A stretch of 14,073 nucleotides of DNA from an uncultured Paracoccus sp. (GTDB lineage: Bacteria > Pseudomonadota > Alphaproteobacteria > Rhodobacterales > Rhodobacteraceae): positions 1 through 14,073 of the forward strand of contig CALLYR010000177.1 of the NCBI GenBank assembly GCA_937859005.1, given 5' to 3'. How positions within the stretch are numbered: the stretch's first letter is position 1; every line of letters starts with the position of its first letter. The notes under the pieces were generated by a model. That model was not told the origin of the DNA. It did not search any database and saw nothing but the letters and a program-made list of their open reading frames with translations. Positions 1 through 7,314 of this stretch are shown here, in pieces. Position numbers and translations under genes: made by a program.

Positions 1-201
1 CCCGACGACATCGCCGCCAATACCGACGCGCGCGTGGTCCGGGTCGAGGTGGAGCTGGACCCCGGAAGCAGCGCGGTCGCAGCCCGCTATACCAATCTGG
101 AAGTCGTGGCCCGGATCAGGACCGAAGCGTCCGGGCCGGGGGCAGGAGGACCCGGCCCGACGCCGGCAACCGCGCCGGACGGGGCGCCGGCAGAGGGATG
201 A
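1..201 (+). CDS. HlyD/DevB-type membrane fusion protein, C-terminal end (5' cut by window)
   Basis: Reading frame 1 is open from the window edge to a TGA at 199-201 and gives about 66 residues. The visible part reads ARVVRVEVELD, then SSAVAARYTNLEVVARI, then a Pro/Gly/Ala-rich tail. The 'D-AR-V-EV-V-LD...N-EV-ARI' pattern is typical of the last beta-barrel segment of DevB-like periplasmic adaptor subunits of ABC exporters. The stop codon overlaps the next start (ATGA at 198-201), so the gene is the first visible cistron of an adaptor-permease-ATPase operon. The adaptor would link the inner-membrane transporter to an outer-membrane channel of the TolC kind, which is not in this window. The call rests on a short fragment plus strong context; the substrate cannot be read. 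Confidence 0.75.
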   Translation, partial: PDDIAANTDARVVRVEVELDPGSSAVAARYTNLEVVARIRTEASGPGAGGPGPTPATAPDGAPAEG

Positions 202-1370
202 CCGGGCTGCTTGCCCGTCTGTTGGGGCGGCTGCCGATCGGCTGGCTGCAACTGACCCACAACCGCGGCCGGCTGGTCGCGGCGCTGGCGGGGGTGGCCT
301 TCGCGGATGTGCTGGTCTTCGTCCAGCTGGCGATCATGGGATCGATGTCGATCGCGACCGGGCGGCCGTATGACTTCTTTCAGGCAGGCATCATGATTTC
401 GGCGGCGGATGCGGATTCGCTGACCGACGGCAGCAACGTCGCCCGCCAGTGGCTTTTCCAGGCATTGGTTCACCCCGAGGTGACGGCCGGGATGCCGCTG
501 TTCGTGGGCAGCGTCACTGTCCAGCGCGGGGGCAGCACCATGACGCTGACGGCCTTTGGCGTCGATCCGGCGCAGCCCGCCTTTCTTGACCCCGCGTTGC
601 GGCCCGCGGCCGAACTGCTGACGCTGCCCGACTCCGGCATCATCGACCGCCTCACCCGCGGGCTGATGCCGGACGAGGCCGCGGCGATCGGCCCCGCCAC
701 GCCGTCCGCCTTCGAGATCCGCGGCCGCACCCTGACCATGTATGACGGTTTTGACGGCGGCGGGGGGTTCGGCGTTGACGGATACCTGATCGTCTCGGAC
801 CAGACCTTCCTCAAGATCGTGCAGAACCGGCAAAGCACTGCGCCCGATCATGTGCTGCTGGCGCTGAAGCCGGGGGCCGACGCCGTGCGCGTCTCGGCCG
901 AACTGCGGCAGCTCGTCTCGGACAAGTCGCTGCGCATCCGCCCCTATGCCCAGGCGCGCGCCGACGACATCGCCTATCAGCAGACCCGGCGGCCGACCGG
1001 CATCATCTTCGGCTTCGGCGTGGTCATCGGCATCCTGGTCGGGCTGGTCATCGTCTATCAGGTGCTTTCGACGGATGTGGCCGATCATATCCGCGAATAC
1101 GCCACCTTCAAGGCGATGGGCTATCGCCAGCGTTTCCTGTTGGGGATCGTGCTGGAAGAGGCGTTGATCCTTGCCGCGCTGGGGGCGGTGCCGGGGTATC
1201 TGGTCGCCCGCGCATTGGTCGGCGGGATGCGGCAGATGACGAACCTGCCGCTGGAACTCGGCGCCCGGACCGCCGTGGCGGTTCTCGTGGGCACGATCGT
1301 CGCCTGCGCCCTGTCGGGGGCGCTGGCCACGCGGCGTCTGGCGGCGGCCGACCCGGCCGAACTGTTCTGA
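198..1370 (+). CDS. DevC-like ABC exporter permease (FtsX/MacB fold)
   Basis: This 390-residue protein has one N-terminal membrane segment (about residues 26-48), a large extracytoplasmic domain (about 50-265), and three C-terminal segments (about 268-290, 312-337 and 358-380). This is the FtsX-like permease topology. The stretch after the second segment, DHIREYATFKAMGY at 296-309, is the hallmark DevC-family motif. The start ATG overlaps the stop of the adaptor gene (ATGA), and its own TGA overlaps the start of the ATPase gene (TGATG), so the three proteins are translationally coupled. In cyanobacteria the family exports heterocyst glycolipids. In proteobacteria the cargo of homologues is mostly unknown, and nothing here identifies it. 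Length is normal for the family and I see no damage. Confidence 0.88.
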   Translation: MTGLLARLLGRLPIGWLQLTHNRGRLVAALAGVAFADVLVFVQLAIMGSMSIATGRPYDFFQAGIMISAADADSLTDGSNVARQWLFQALVHPEVTAGMPLFVGSVTVQRGGSTMTLTAFGVDPAQPAFLDPALRPAAELLTLPDSGIIDRLTRGLMPDEAAAIGPATPSAFEIRGRTLTMYDGFDGGGGFGVDGYLIVSDQTFLKIVQNRQSTAPDHVLLALKPGADAVRVSAELRQLVSDKSLRIRPYAQARADDIAYQQTRRPTGIIFGFGVVIGILVGLVIVYQVLSTDVADHIREYATFKAMGYRQRFLLGIVLEEALILAALGAVPGYLVARALVGGMRQMTNLPLELGARTAVAVLVGTIVACALSGALATRRLAAADPAELF

Positions 1371-2068
1371 TGCCTGACGCCGGCCCCGCCATCGCCGTCG
1401 CCGGGCTGAACCACTGGTTCGGCCGCGGCGAGGCGAAGAAGCAGGCGATCTTCGATGTCGATCTGAAGGTCGCGCGGGGCAGCCTGACGGTGCTGATGGG
1501 GCCGTCCGGATCGGGCAAGACCACGCTGCTGACGCTGATGGGCTGCCTGCGCAAGGTGCAGGACGGCTCGGTCCGCCTGCTGGGGCAGGAACTGGCGCAC
1601 GCCCCCGAGCCTCGCCTGGTCGCCCTGCGCCGCCGGCTGGGGTTCATCTTTCAGGCCCACAACCTGCACGAAAGCCTGACTGCCCGGCAGAATGTCCAGA
1701 TGGGGCTGCAGGTCAGGCCGGGCCGCGACCGGGCCGGCGACAGCACGGCCGCAGCCCATATGCTGGGGCTGCTGGGCCTGTCGGACCGGCTGGATTATCT
1801 GCCCGCGAACCTCTCGGGCGGGCAGAAGCAGCGCGTGGCCATCGCGCGCGCCCTGGTCGGCAATCCCGATGTGGTGTTCGCGGACGAGCCGACCGCCGCG
1901 CTCGACCGCGACAGCGGCCTGAACGTGGTGCAACTGCTCAAGCGTCTCGGAAAGGCCCGCGGCACGACGACGGTCATGGTCACGCACGACAACCGCATCC
2001 TCGAACTTGCCGACCGGATCGTGACTCTGGAAGACGGGCGAATCGTCGGCGACAGCGGTGCAGGATAG
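1370..2068 (+). CDS. DevA-like ABC exporter ATP-binding protein
   Basis: This 232-residue cytoplasmic ATPase is the energy subunit of the exporter encoded by the two genes before it. All ABC motifs are intact: Walker A GPSGSGKT at 44-51, Q-loop Gln95 in FIFQAHNL, signature LSGGQKQR from 148, Walker B VVFADE at 168-173 and switch His206 in VTHD. The sequence FIFQAHNLHESLTA resembles DevA/LolD/MacB-type ATPases rather than importers. The start ATG shares one base with the permease stop. The gene ends at TAG 2066-2068 and nothing on this strand follows it closely, so it is the last gene of the operon. LolD would be the nearest alternative, but a DevC-like permease and an adaptor next door favour the DevBCA type. 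Confidence 0.9.
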   Translation: MPDAGPAIAVAGLNHWFGRGEAKKQAIFDVDLKVARGSLTVLMGPSGSGKTTLLTLMGCLRKVQDGSVRLLGQELAHAPEPRLVALRRRLGFIFQAHNLHESLTARQNVQMGLQVRPGRDRAGDSTAAAHMLGLLGLSDRLDYLPANLSGGQKQRVAIARALVGNPDVVFADEPTAALDRDSGLNVVQLLKRLGKARGTTTVMVTHDNRILELADRIVTLEDGRIVGDSGAG

Positions 2069-2543
2069 CCGGGGATGCCGTCCCTCCGGGCCATTCGGCA
2101 TATCCGTGACAAGGTCCGTGCCGGTGCCGCGCATGGCGCGGGGGATGCGGACCCTGAATGGCGGGGCAGCGGCAATGATGTCCAGCCACGCGAAAACCGC
2201 TGTCGCCGGTCCGTGCCCGCCTGCCGCGCTGCTGCGGTCGGTTCTTGTCCAGCCGTGCTGCGGCCCGGACGCGGAAGCGCATCCTTTCATGATCGGCAGA
2301 AGGGCTGGGCCTTCGGACGGCACGCCTTCAAGGCAGCAGAAGCGGCTCGTTCAATGTGCAGGGGGCACCGGCAGGATGGTGTTCGATAACAGGCGGCCGG
2401 TTTCCAACCTCTCTCGCCGCGCTGCTCCTCTATCCAGCGGCTCCACCGTCCTTGCGACGATGCGAATGCAGACTTTCGGGCAGCGTGGCTTGCCAGCGGG
2501 CGCGGGCTTTGTCACAACCGGCCAAAATGGGGGGCGACAGTCC
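2069..2543. other. 475-bp stretch without a convincing gene
   Basis: The open frames here are high-GC shadows with odd composition (runs of Arg, Pro, Cys and Ser) and no family resemblance. The frame of the next gene stays open upstream to about 2058, but that extension looks non-coding. The only structure noted is a weak 6-bp inverted repeat (2075-2080 with 2096-2101) without a T-run just after the exporter operon. The promoter of the coiled-coil/zapA operon should lie in the right half. I could not identify a convincing -35/-10 pair. Confidence 0.5.
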
Positions 2544-3233
2544 ATGAGCCACATCTCCGCCAGCGAACGGCGCCTGATCGCGGCGCTCGACCGACTGGAT
2601 CACGCGGTGGACCGCGCGGCTCGGCGCCTTGCCGCCAAGGCCGCCGAGCCTGCACCGCAGGCCCCGCCGCCCGCAGCCGCCCTGCACGAGGAGATCGCGG
2701 TGCTGCACGAGCGTCAGGTCGCGACGCTTGAGGTGCTGCAGATGCGTCTGTCCCAGGCGCATGAGCGGCTGGCCGGCGCAGGCACCGAGGCCGCGCGGCT
2801 GGCCGCTGCCAACGACCAGTTGGCTGCCGCGAACCGCGCGCTGATCACAGCCGGCGACCACGGGGCGCGCCAGGACGCCGTGCGCGCTGCGCTGGAGGCC
2901 GAGATCGAGACCCTGCGCGCCGCACGCGCGGCCGAGATCGCGCAGATGTCCGACATCCTGGACGCGCTGGATGACATGCTGGGCACGCCTGCCGCGCCCG
3001 TGCAGGACGCAGGCACGGCCCCCATGCCGGTCCAGGCAGATCCGGCCCCGCAGGCCGGTCCGGAGAACCCGGTGCCCGCCTCTGACCAGGTCGTGGCCGA
3101 TCCGGGGCAGACTGCGCCCGCCGTGCTGCAGGAACCGGCCAGCGAATCCGATTCCGATCCGATTGCGCCCCATCCCTCCGGGGCCGAGGCCGACGCCCCC
3201 ATCCCCGATCCCGCCGACGAGGAGCGCCACTGA
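2544..3233 (+). CDS. Coiled-coil protein of unknown function, coupled to zapA
   Basis: This 229-residue protein is of no family I recognise. Residues 1-30 are a charged helix (SASERRLIAALDRLDHAVDRAARRL). Residues 46-145 are heptad-like, with many Leu, Ala, Glu and Arg, and look like a long coiled coil. Residues 148-229 are a Pro/Ala/Asp-rich, acidic and probably disordered tail. There is no signal peptide or membrane segment, so it should be cytoplasmic. I chose the ATG at 2544 because a G-rich Shine-Dalgarno run (2530-2535) lies 8 bases upstream and the helical, well-composed sequence begins there. The stop overlaps the zapA start (TGATG at 3231-3235), which implies coupled translation and a role in division or ZapA stoichiometry. 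It could be a functional counterpart of coiled-coil division factors such as ZapB, but no sequence similarity was demonstrated. Confidence 0.8.
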   Translation: MSHISASERRLIAALDRLDHAVDRAARRLAAKAAEPAPQAPPPAAALHEEIAVLHERQVATLEVLQMRLSQAHERLAGAGTEAARLAAANDQLAAANRALITAGDHGARQDAVRAALEAEIETLRAARAAEIAQMSDILDALDDMLGTPAAPVQDAGTAPMPVQADPAPQAGPENPVPASDQVVADPGQTAPAVLQEPASESDSDPIAPHPSGAEADAPIPDPADEERH

Positions 3234-3592
3234 TGCCGACCGTCGATTTCACCATCGGCCACAAGGAATACACCCTGTCCTGTCAGGAGGGCGAAGAGCG
3301 GTTGCTGAAACGTGCCGCGGCCATGCTGCACACCGAAGCGCGCGCCATCATCGATCAGGCCGGGCGGATGCCCGAACCGCGGCTGCTGCTGCTGGCGGGC
3401 CTGATGCTGGCGGATCGCACCTCGACGCTGGAGGATCGGGTCGCCTCGGCCGAACGCGAACTGGCCCGGCTGAAGTCGAACCCGCCGCGGGTCGAGGTGC
3501 CGGTCATCCCTCCGGGGCTGTCCGATGCGCTGGACGAACTGGCCGCACGGGCCGAGGCCCTGGCCGACAAGGCCGAAGAATCGCTGGACTGA
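3233..3592 (+). CDS. zapA: Cell division protein ZapA
   Basis: This 119-residue cytoplasmic protein binds FtsZ and promotes bundling and stability of the Z-ring. The N-terminus, MPTVDFTIGHKEYTLSCQEG, matches the ZapA opening (V-V-I-G-Y--C--GEE--L). A helix follows, with ERLLKRAAAMLHTEARAI, then LLLLAGLMLADR around 51-62, and a C-terminal coiled coil (about 63-119) for the dimer or tetramer stem. Length is typical of alphaproteobacterial ZapA. The start overlaps the upstream stop by one base. A probable 6S RNA lies about 25 bases behind the stop on the same strand. That neighbourhood recurs in many proteobacteria and supports both calls. Confidence 0.88.
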   Translation: MPTVDFTIGHKEYTLSCQEGEERLLKRAAAMLHTEARAIIDQAGRMPEPRLLLLAGLMLADRTSTLEDRVASAERELARLKSNPPRVEVPVIPPGLSDALDELAARAEALADKAEESLD

Positions 3593-3614
3593 CAGGCGAT
3601 CGACTGGCCCGCGT

Positions 3615-3772
3615 CCAGACGGGCTGCAACGTCGTTTGCGAGGCGTGTTGAGCGTGATGCAGAACGGCCGAAGGTGACCCGCCTGCCACGACGGACCAAG
3701 GAACCCCCCGTGCGTCCGAAGTTGAACCGGCGGGCGCAAGGCTTGTTGGGCGGCGGCTGCGCCCGGTTTCTT
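3615..3772 (+). ncRNA. ssrS: Probable 6S RNA (SsrS)
   Basis: About 158 nt just behind zapA fold into one long, interrupted hairpin as 6S RNA does. The closing stem pairs 3617-3624 and 3626-3628 with 3758-3769 (one bulged G), then 3630-3637 with 3748-3756 (one bulged G, several G-U pairs). A 25-nt unpaired 5' side (3638-3662) would form the open bubble that mimics promoter DNA. A second helix pairs 3663-3669 with 3740-3747. Further helices pair CCCGCC (3678-3683) with GGCGGG (3729-3734), and CGGAC (3692-3696) with GTCCG (3714-3718) around a terminal loop. A short T-rich stretch (3767-3772) suggests the 3' end. 6S RNA binds the housekeeping RNA polymerase holoenzyme and dampens transcription in stationary phase. 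Pairing was done by eye; ends are approximate to about 10 nt. Confidence 0.66.
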
Positions 3773-3827
3773 CTGTTCCTCATGACTTCGGCCGCTGTCA
3801 GGACACCGATCCGCCATGCTGGTGTGC

Positions 3828-3858
3828 CCGCAGTCCTGCTGCGGCTTGCCCTCATTTT
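3828..3858 (+). terminator. Weak hairpin with T-containing tail, possible end of zapA/6S transcript
   Basis: A 6-bp perfect stem, CCGCAG with CTGCGG around a 5-base loop (3828-3844), is followed by a pyrimidine-rich tail containing TTTT at about 3854-3857. It lies about 55 bases behind the proposed 6S RNA. The T-run is distant from the stem, so termination is only a possibility. Confidence 0.25.
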
Positions 3859-4157
3859 CGCGACCGGCACGAGAACAGGGCGCCGCCCACGATCGATCCA
3901 CCCCGCGCCCGTCCCGCGCAGCCGGCCGACAGCACCCGCTGTGTGGCAGGCGTGGCCATCGGCCATCCTGAACGAATGGTCCTTTCCGACTGCGGCGTGA
4001 AAGGCGGTCTGGCAACCTGCCACGCCGCAATCACGCCCTTGATGCTGCCCCATGCTGGCTCTGATGCGCCCGCCCGAAGGTCTGGGCGGGGCGCGCGTGA
4101 AAGCGCAGGCGGGCCAGCGCCGGCACTGCTCTGGGCAGATGGGTTGATCCATGAGAA

Positions 4158-4182
4158 CCATCGGCCGGAAGTCGGCCGATGG
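4158..4182. terminator. Perfect 10-bp hairpin between convergent units
   Basis: CCATCGGCCG at 4158-4167 and CGGCCGATGG at 4173-4182 are perfect complements around a 5-base loop, GAAGT. The hairpin sits 67 bp behind the stop of the minus-strand GS-like gene and at the convergence point of the two transcription units. Neither side has a good T-run (minus-strand tail TTCTC), so it is either a weak intrinsic terminator or an mRNA 3'-end stabiliser. Confidence 0.45.
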
Positions 4183-4249
4183 AAAATGATCGCCTGCCTG
4201 GACGGCGGGAATGTCCCGACAGCGAAAGCCCTGTGCCGGGACTGAGAAA

Positions 4250-5584
4250 TCAGACCGTGTCCAGATACAGCTCCACCGTTTCGTCGTCCGAGAGTTCGGC
4301 CATGTAATGCAGTTCCTGCCGCTTGGTCATGACATAGTTCTCGATCAGATGGGCCGGGAAGATGCGCCTGATCTCGGGGCAGGCGGCAAAGCAGTCGATC
4401 GCCTCGCCCCAGGTTGCGGGCAGTTGGGCCAGTCCCTGATCATAGGCGTTTCCGGTGATCGGGGGCGGGCAGTCCAGGCGGTCCTCGATCCCGTTCAGGG
4501 CCGCGCCCAGGATCGCAGCGATGGTCAGATAGGGGTTCACGTCGCCGCCCGGCGTGCGATGCTCGATCCGACGCGCCTTGGGACCCGATGAGGGAATGCG
4601 GATGGCCGAGGTGCGGTTCTCATAGGCCCAGCCGATGCCGGTCGGCGCATGGGCATTCGGCACCAGCCGGTCATAACTGTTTTCATGCGGGGCGAACATC
4701 AGCGTCGATCCGGGCATCGCCCGCAGGCAGCCCGCGACCGCATGGCGCAGCAGATCCGACCCCTCATCCGTGCCATCGTCAAAGATGTTGTTGCCGTCCC
4801 GGTCCAGCACCGAAAAATGCATGTGCATGCCGCTGCCATTGTAAAGGTCATAGGGCTTGGCCATGAACGATCCGGCAAAGCCGAAGCGCCGCGCCAGCCC
4901 CTTGACCAGCTGCTTGAACAGCCAGGCATCGTCCGCGGCCTTCAGCGGGTCGGGCTGGTGCATCATGTTGATTTCGAACTGGCCGGGCGCGGCTTCGGAA
5001 ATGGCGGTGTCGGCGGGAACGTCCATCGCCTCGCAGGCGTCATAAAGCGCGGTGAAGAACTTGTCGAAGGCATCCAGCGCCCGCAGCGACAGGGTTTCGG
5101 CGCCCGTGCGGCGCTTGCCCGACCGCGGGCTGGGCGGAACCTGCAACAGGCCGGACTTGCTGTCGTCGATCAGGAAGAATTCCAGTTCGGTCGCCACAAC
5201 CGGGGTCAGGCCGGCGGCCTGATACCGCTCGGCCACGCGGGCCAGCGCCTGCCGCGGATCGCCGTCATAGGGCCGCCCGTCCGGGTGGAACATCCAGATC
5301 GGCAACAGGGCCGACGGCGCATCCAGCCACGGCATCGGCATGAAGCCCCGTTCCGTCGGCATCAGAAGCCCGTCCGGATCGCCCGCCTTGAACACCAGCG
5401 GGCTGTCCTCGACGTCCTCGCCCCAGATGTCCATGTTCAGCACCGAATAGGGGAACTTTGTCCCCTCGCTCATCAGCTTTTCGGCGAATTTCGCCGGCAT
5501 GCGCTTGCCGCGGGCGACGCCGTTCAGATCGGCCGCCGCGACGCGGATCGTCTTGACCTCCGGATGATCCCTCAGCCAGTCCAT
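4250..5584 (-). CDS. Glutamine synthetase family protein, PuuA-type gamma-glutamyl-amine ligase
   Basis: This 444-residue enzyme has the full GS catalytic fold. Visible metal- and substrate-binding motifs are Glu133 and Glu135 in ATELEFF, Glu197 and Glu204 in ISEAAPGQFE, NGSGMHMH at 249-256, Arg324 and Arg329 in ENRTSAIRI, and RIEHR at 339-343 followed by GGDVNPYL. The N-terminus, IRVAAADLNGVARGKRMP, and the DPDG-LLMP motif near 69-76 resemble PuuA-like ligases rather than true GlnA. GlnA would be longer and would carry the DGSS ammonium-site motif and a C-terminal adenylylation loop. The expected reaction is ATP-dependent joining of glutamate to an amine such as putrescine, in the cytoplasm. 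The gene begins 6 bp after the second permease, and its Shine-Dalgarno AGGTGA overlaps that gene's stop. It is therefore the last cistron of the importer operon and probably acts on the imported compound. The exact amine is unknown. Confidence 0.85.
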   Translation of the reverse strand: MDWLRDHPEVKTIRVAAADLNGVARGKRMPAKFAEKLMSEGTKFPYSVLNMDIWGEDVEDSPLVFKAGDPDGLLMPTERGFMPMPWLDAPSALLPIWMFHPDGRPYDGDPRQALARVAERYQAAGLTPVVATELEFFLIDDSKSGLLQVPPSPRSGKRRTGAETLSLRALDAFDKFFTALYDACEAMDVPADTAISEAAPGQFEINMMHQPDPLKAADDAWLFKQLVKGLARRFGFAGSFMAKPYDLYNGSGMHMHFSVLDRDGNNIFDDGTDEGSDLLRHAVAGCLRAMPGSTLMFAPHENSYDRLVPNAHAPTGIGWAYENRTSAIRIPSSGPKARRIEHRTPGGDVNPYLTIAAILGAALNGIEDRLDCPPPITGNAYDQGLAQLPATWGEAIDCFAACPEIRRIFPAHLIENYVMTKRQELHYMAELSDDETVELYLDTV

Positions 5585-5590
5585 GATATG

Positions 5591-6418
5591 TCACCTGATG
5601 ATGTTCGGGCGGTATTTCGTCCGCTGGACGGCGCCCGGAAGATGCCGGTTCAACCGGCGGTTGATGACCCCGAACAACCCGATCAGGCCCAGGGTCAGAA
5701 GGATGAAATAGAGCGCCACGATCGGATAGGCGACGAAAGGGTTGAAGGTCTTGTCGGCGAAATAGCTGGCGTAATACAGGCTGTCGCCCTGTTGCTGGAT
5801 GGCGGGAAAGCTGGACAGGAACACCAGCGTCGTCGCATGGAACAGGAAGATCGCCTCGTTGGTATAGGCGGGCCATGCCAGCCGCAGCATCGTGGGCCAC
5901 ATGATCCGGCGGAACCGGGCCCAGCCGGTCATGCCATAGGCATCCGCGGCCTCCAGATCGCCCTTGGGCAGGTTGCGCAGCGCGCCGTAAAAGATTTCGG
6001 CCGAATAGGCGGCGGTGTTCAGCGTCAGGACCAGCAGCGCCCCCGCCCAGGCGCGGGTCATCCAGCTTGTCTCGACGGTCAGGCCGAACAGGTCGATGTC
6101 CGCGCGCGGCAGCTTGACCAGCGCCGCATAGGCCAGGAAGAACTGGATGAACAAGGGACTGCCGCGGAAGACGAAGATGAACCCCTCGGCCGGTTTGCGC
6201 AGCCATGGGTTGCGGCTGGCCTTGGCCAGCGCCAGCGCATTGGCCAGGAAGAACCCGAAGAGCAGCGCCAGCACCCCGAAATACAGGTTCCAGACAAGCC
6301 CCGATCCGATCAGGGTCGCCTGCTGGCACAGGGTGAAATCCGTGCGCGGCAGCAGCTTTTCGCCAATTCCGATGGACCGCAGCCCGTAATCCGCGATGGT
6401 CTGCAGGCATTCGTTCAT
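5591..6418 (-). CDS. Polar amino-acid ABC importer permease 2 (HisM/ArtM-like)
   Basis: This 275-residue inner-membrane protein has about five hydrophobic segments (around 41-63, 78-100, 122-146, 184-204 and 228-253). The cytoplasmic EAA loop, EAADAYGMTGWARFRRIMWPT at about 156-176, docks on the ATPase. FRGSPLFIQFFL at 84-95 is the conserved HisM-type 'RG-P-L-Q' motif. I chose the ATG at 6418 because it overlaps the stop of permease 1 (ATGA). A longer in-frame start exists far upstream but lies inside permease 1 and gives nonsense sequence. Family knowledge: such permeases pair as heterodimers for lysine, arginine, ornithine, histidine, octopine or nopaline uptake. The GS-like gene follows after 6 bp. 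Confidence 0.9.
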   Translation of the reverse strand: MNECLQTIADYGLRSIGIGEKLLPRTDFTLCQQATLIGSGLVWNLYFGVLALLFGFFLANALALAKASRNPWLRKPAEGFIFVFRGSPLFIQFFLAYAALVKLPRADIDLFGLTVETSWMTRAWAGALLVLTLNTAAYSAEIFYGALRNLPKGDLEAADAYGMTGWARFRRIMWPTMLRLAWPAYTNEAIFLFHATTLVFLSSFPAIQQQGDSLYYASYFADKTFNPFVAYPIVALYFILLTLGLIGLFGVINRRLNRHLPGAVQRTKYRPNIIR

Positions 6419-7296
6419 GCGGCACCCGCCCGACGCATGGTTTCGCCCGCGAAGGTGGCCTGACCGGCCGAGAGCCGCCTGGACAGCCGGTCGATCACCC
6501 GCTGCGACACCCAGGTCATCAGCAGATAGAAGACCAGGATCGCCAGGAAATACCATACCCGCCAGTCGCCATGCGGATAGGCATAGGCCGAGGTCTTGGA
6601 CGCGCCCAGTTCGCGCGCCCAATAGACGATGTCCTCGACCCCCAGCAGGAACAGCAGCGGCGTCGCCTTGATGAGGATCATCCACAGGTTGGACAGGCCG
6701 GGCAGGGCATAGGTCCACATCTGCGGGATCAGGATGCGCCGGTCGATCTGGCGCGGGGTCATGCCGTAAGCCTCGGCGGTTTCCAGCTGGGCGCGCGGCA
6801 CCGCCTGCATCGCACCGTAAAGCACATTGGCGGCAAAGGCTCCGAACACCAGCGCGAAGGCCGTGACCGCCAAGGCGATGCCATAGATTTCATGCATCCA
6901 TTCGGGGGATGTGGACAGCGGCAGCTTGGCCGCCGGGCAGACCAGGAATTCGTTGCCCTGCCGCACCGGGACCGAGGTGTCGCAGTAAAATCGGCTGCGC
7001 AGCCATTCCAGCCCCTGATCCATCGCGATCGGCACGAACAGGAAGAAGATGATGTCCGGCACTCCCCGCACCACCGCGGCATAGGCGCGCCCCAGCCAGC
7101 GCAGCGGCGCGATGCGCGACCGCGCCGCCATCGCGCCGCCGAAACCGAACAGCAGCGCCACCGGGGCCGTGATCGCCAGCAGCCCGAGAACCGTCCCGAA
7201 CGAGGCATAGAACAGCAGATGCTTGCCCGATGTCAGATAGCACATCAACCATGCAAAGCCTTCGAGGGCCTTGGGATCGGCGCATTGCTGGAACAT
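6415..7296 (-). CDS. Polar amino-acid ABC importer permease 1 (HisQ-like)
   Basis: This 293-residue inner-membrane protein has hydrophobic segments around 29-55, 70-92, 136-160, 196-218 and 248-270. The EAA loop, ETAEAYGMTPRQIDRRILIPQ, lies at about 172-192, and VVRGVPDIIFFLFVP at 75-89 is the HisQ-type conserved motif. It carries a longer than usual periplasmic insert (about 93-135, with two Cys residues at 105 and 120) between the second and third segments, as in some opine-type permeases. The start ATG (7296) lies 62 bp behind the binding-protein gene, and the gap contains a strong stem-loop. Its stop overlaps the start of permease 2. It forms the channel together with permease 2. Confidence 0.9.
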   Translation of the reverse strand: MFQQCADPKALEGFAWLMCYLTSGKHLLFYASFGTVLGLLAITAPVALLFGFGGAMAARSRIAPLRWLGRAYAAVVRGVPDIIFFLFVPIAMDQGLEWLRSRFYCDTSVPVRQGNEFLVCPAAKLPLSTSPEWMHEIYGIALAVTAFALVFGAFAANVLYGAMQAVPRAQLETAEAYGMTPRQIDRRILIPQMWTYALPGLSNLWMILIKATPLLFLLGVEDIVYWARELGASKTSAYAYPHGDWRVWYFLAILVFYLLMTWVSQRVIDRLSRRLSAGQATFAGETMRRAGAA

Positions 7297-7314
7297 TGCG
7301 GCCCTGTCGTTTGC

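Larger units (their letters stand above)
3776..4249. other. Gene-free stretch with several inverted repeats
   Basis: No frame on either strand looks like a real protein: composition is erratic and no motif was seen. The stretch separates plus-strand zapA/6S RNA from the convergent minus-strand importer operon. It holds inverted repeats at 3803-3807/3821-3825 (5 bp), 3828-3833/3839-3844 (6 bp, loop 5), 3992-3999/4021-4028 (8 bp, perfect), 4066-4075/4084-4094 (10 bp with one bulge) and 4158-4167/4173-4182 (10 bp, perfect). In many proteobacteria the 6S RNA gene is followed by a 5-formyltetrahydrofolate cyclo-ligase gene. I looked for remnants of it here and saw none. Confidence 0.5.

Noticed and set aside
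2075..2101. Inverted repeat ATGCCG/CGGCAT behind the exporter operon as a terminator
   Set aside because: Only 6 bp with a 15-base loop and no T-run, so it is not convincing.
2058..2543. In-frame upstream extension of the coiled-coil gene
   Set aside because: The extension has scattered Cys, Trp-poor and Ser/Arg-rich non-coding style sequence, and a Shine-Dalgarno sits directly before the ATG at 2544.
3674..4000. Open frame of 108 codons on the plus strand behind zapA
   Set aside because: It begins inside the proposed 6S RNA, is rich in Arg and Pro with no recognisable motif, and has no Shine-Dalgarno.
3943..4245. Open frame of 100 codons on the plus strand before the convergent operon
   Set aside because: No family resemblance, it runs through two perfect inverted repeats, and codon use is unlike the real genes.
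4649..6463. Very long (604-codon) open frame antisense to the GS-like and permease genes
   Set aside because: It is the antisense shadow of two well-supported genes. It is full of His, Arg, Gln and Gly runs, as expected from the complement of GC-rich codons.
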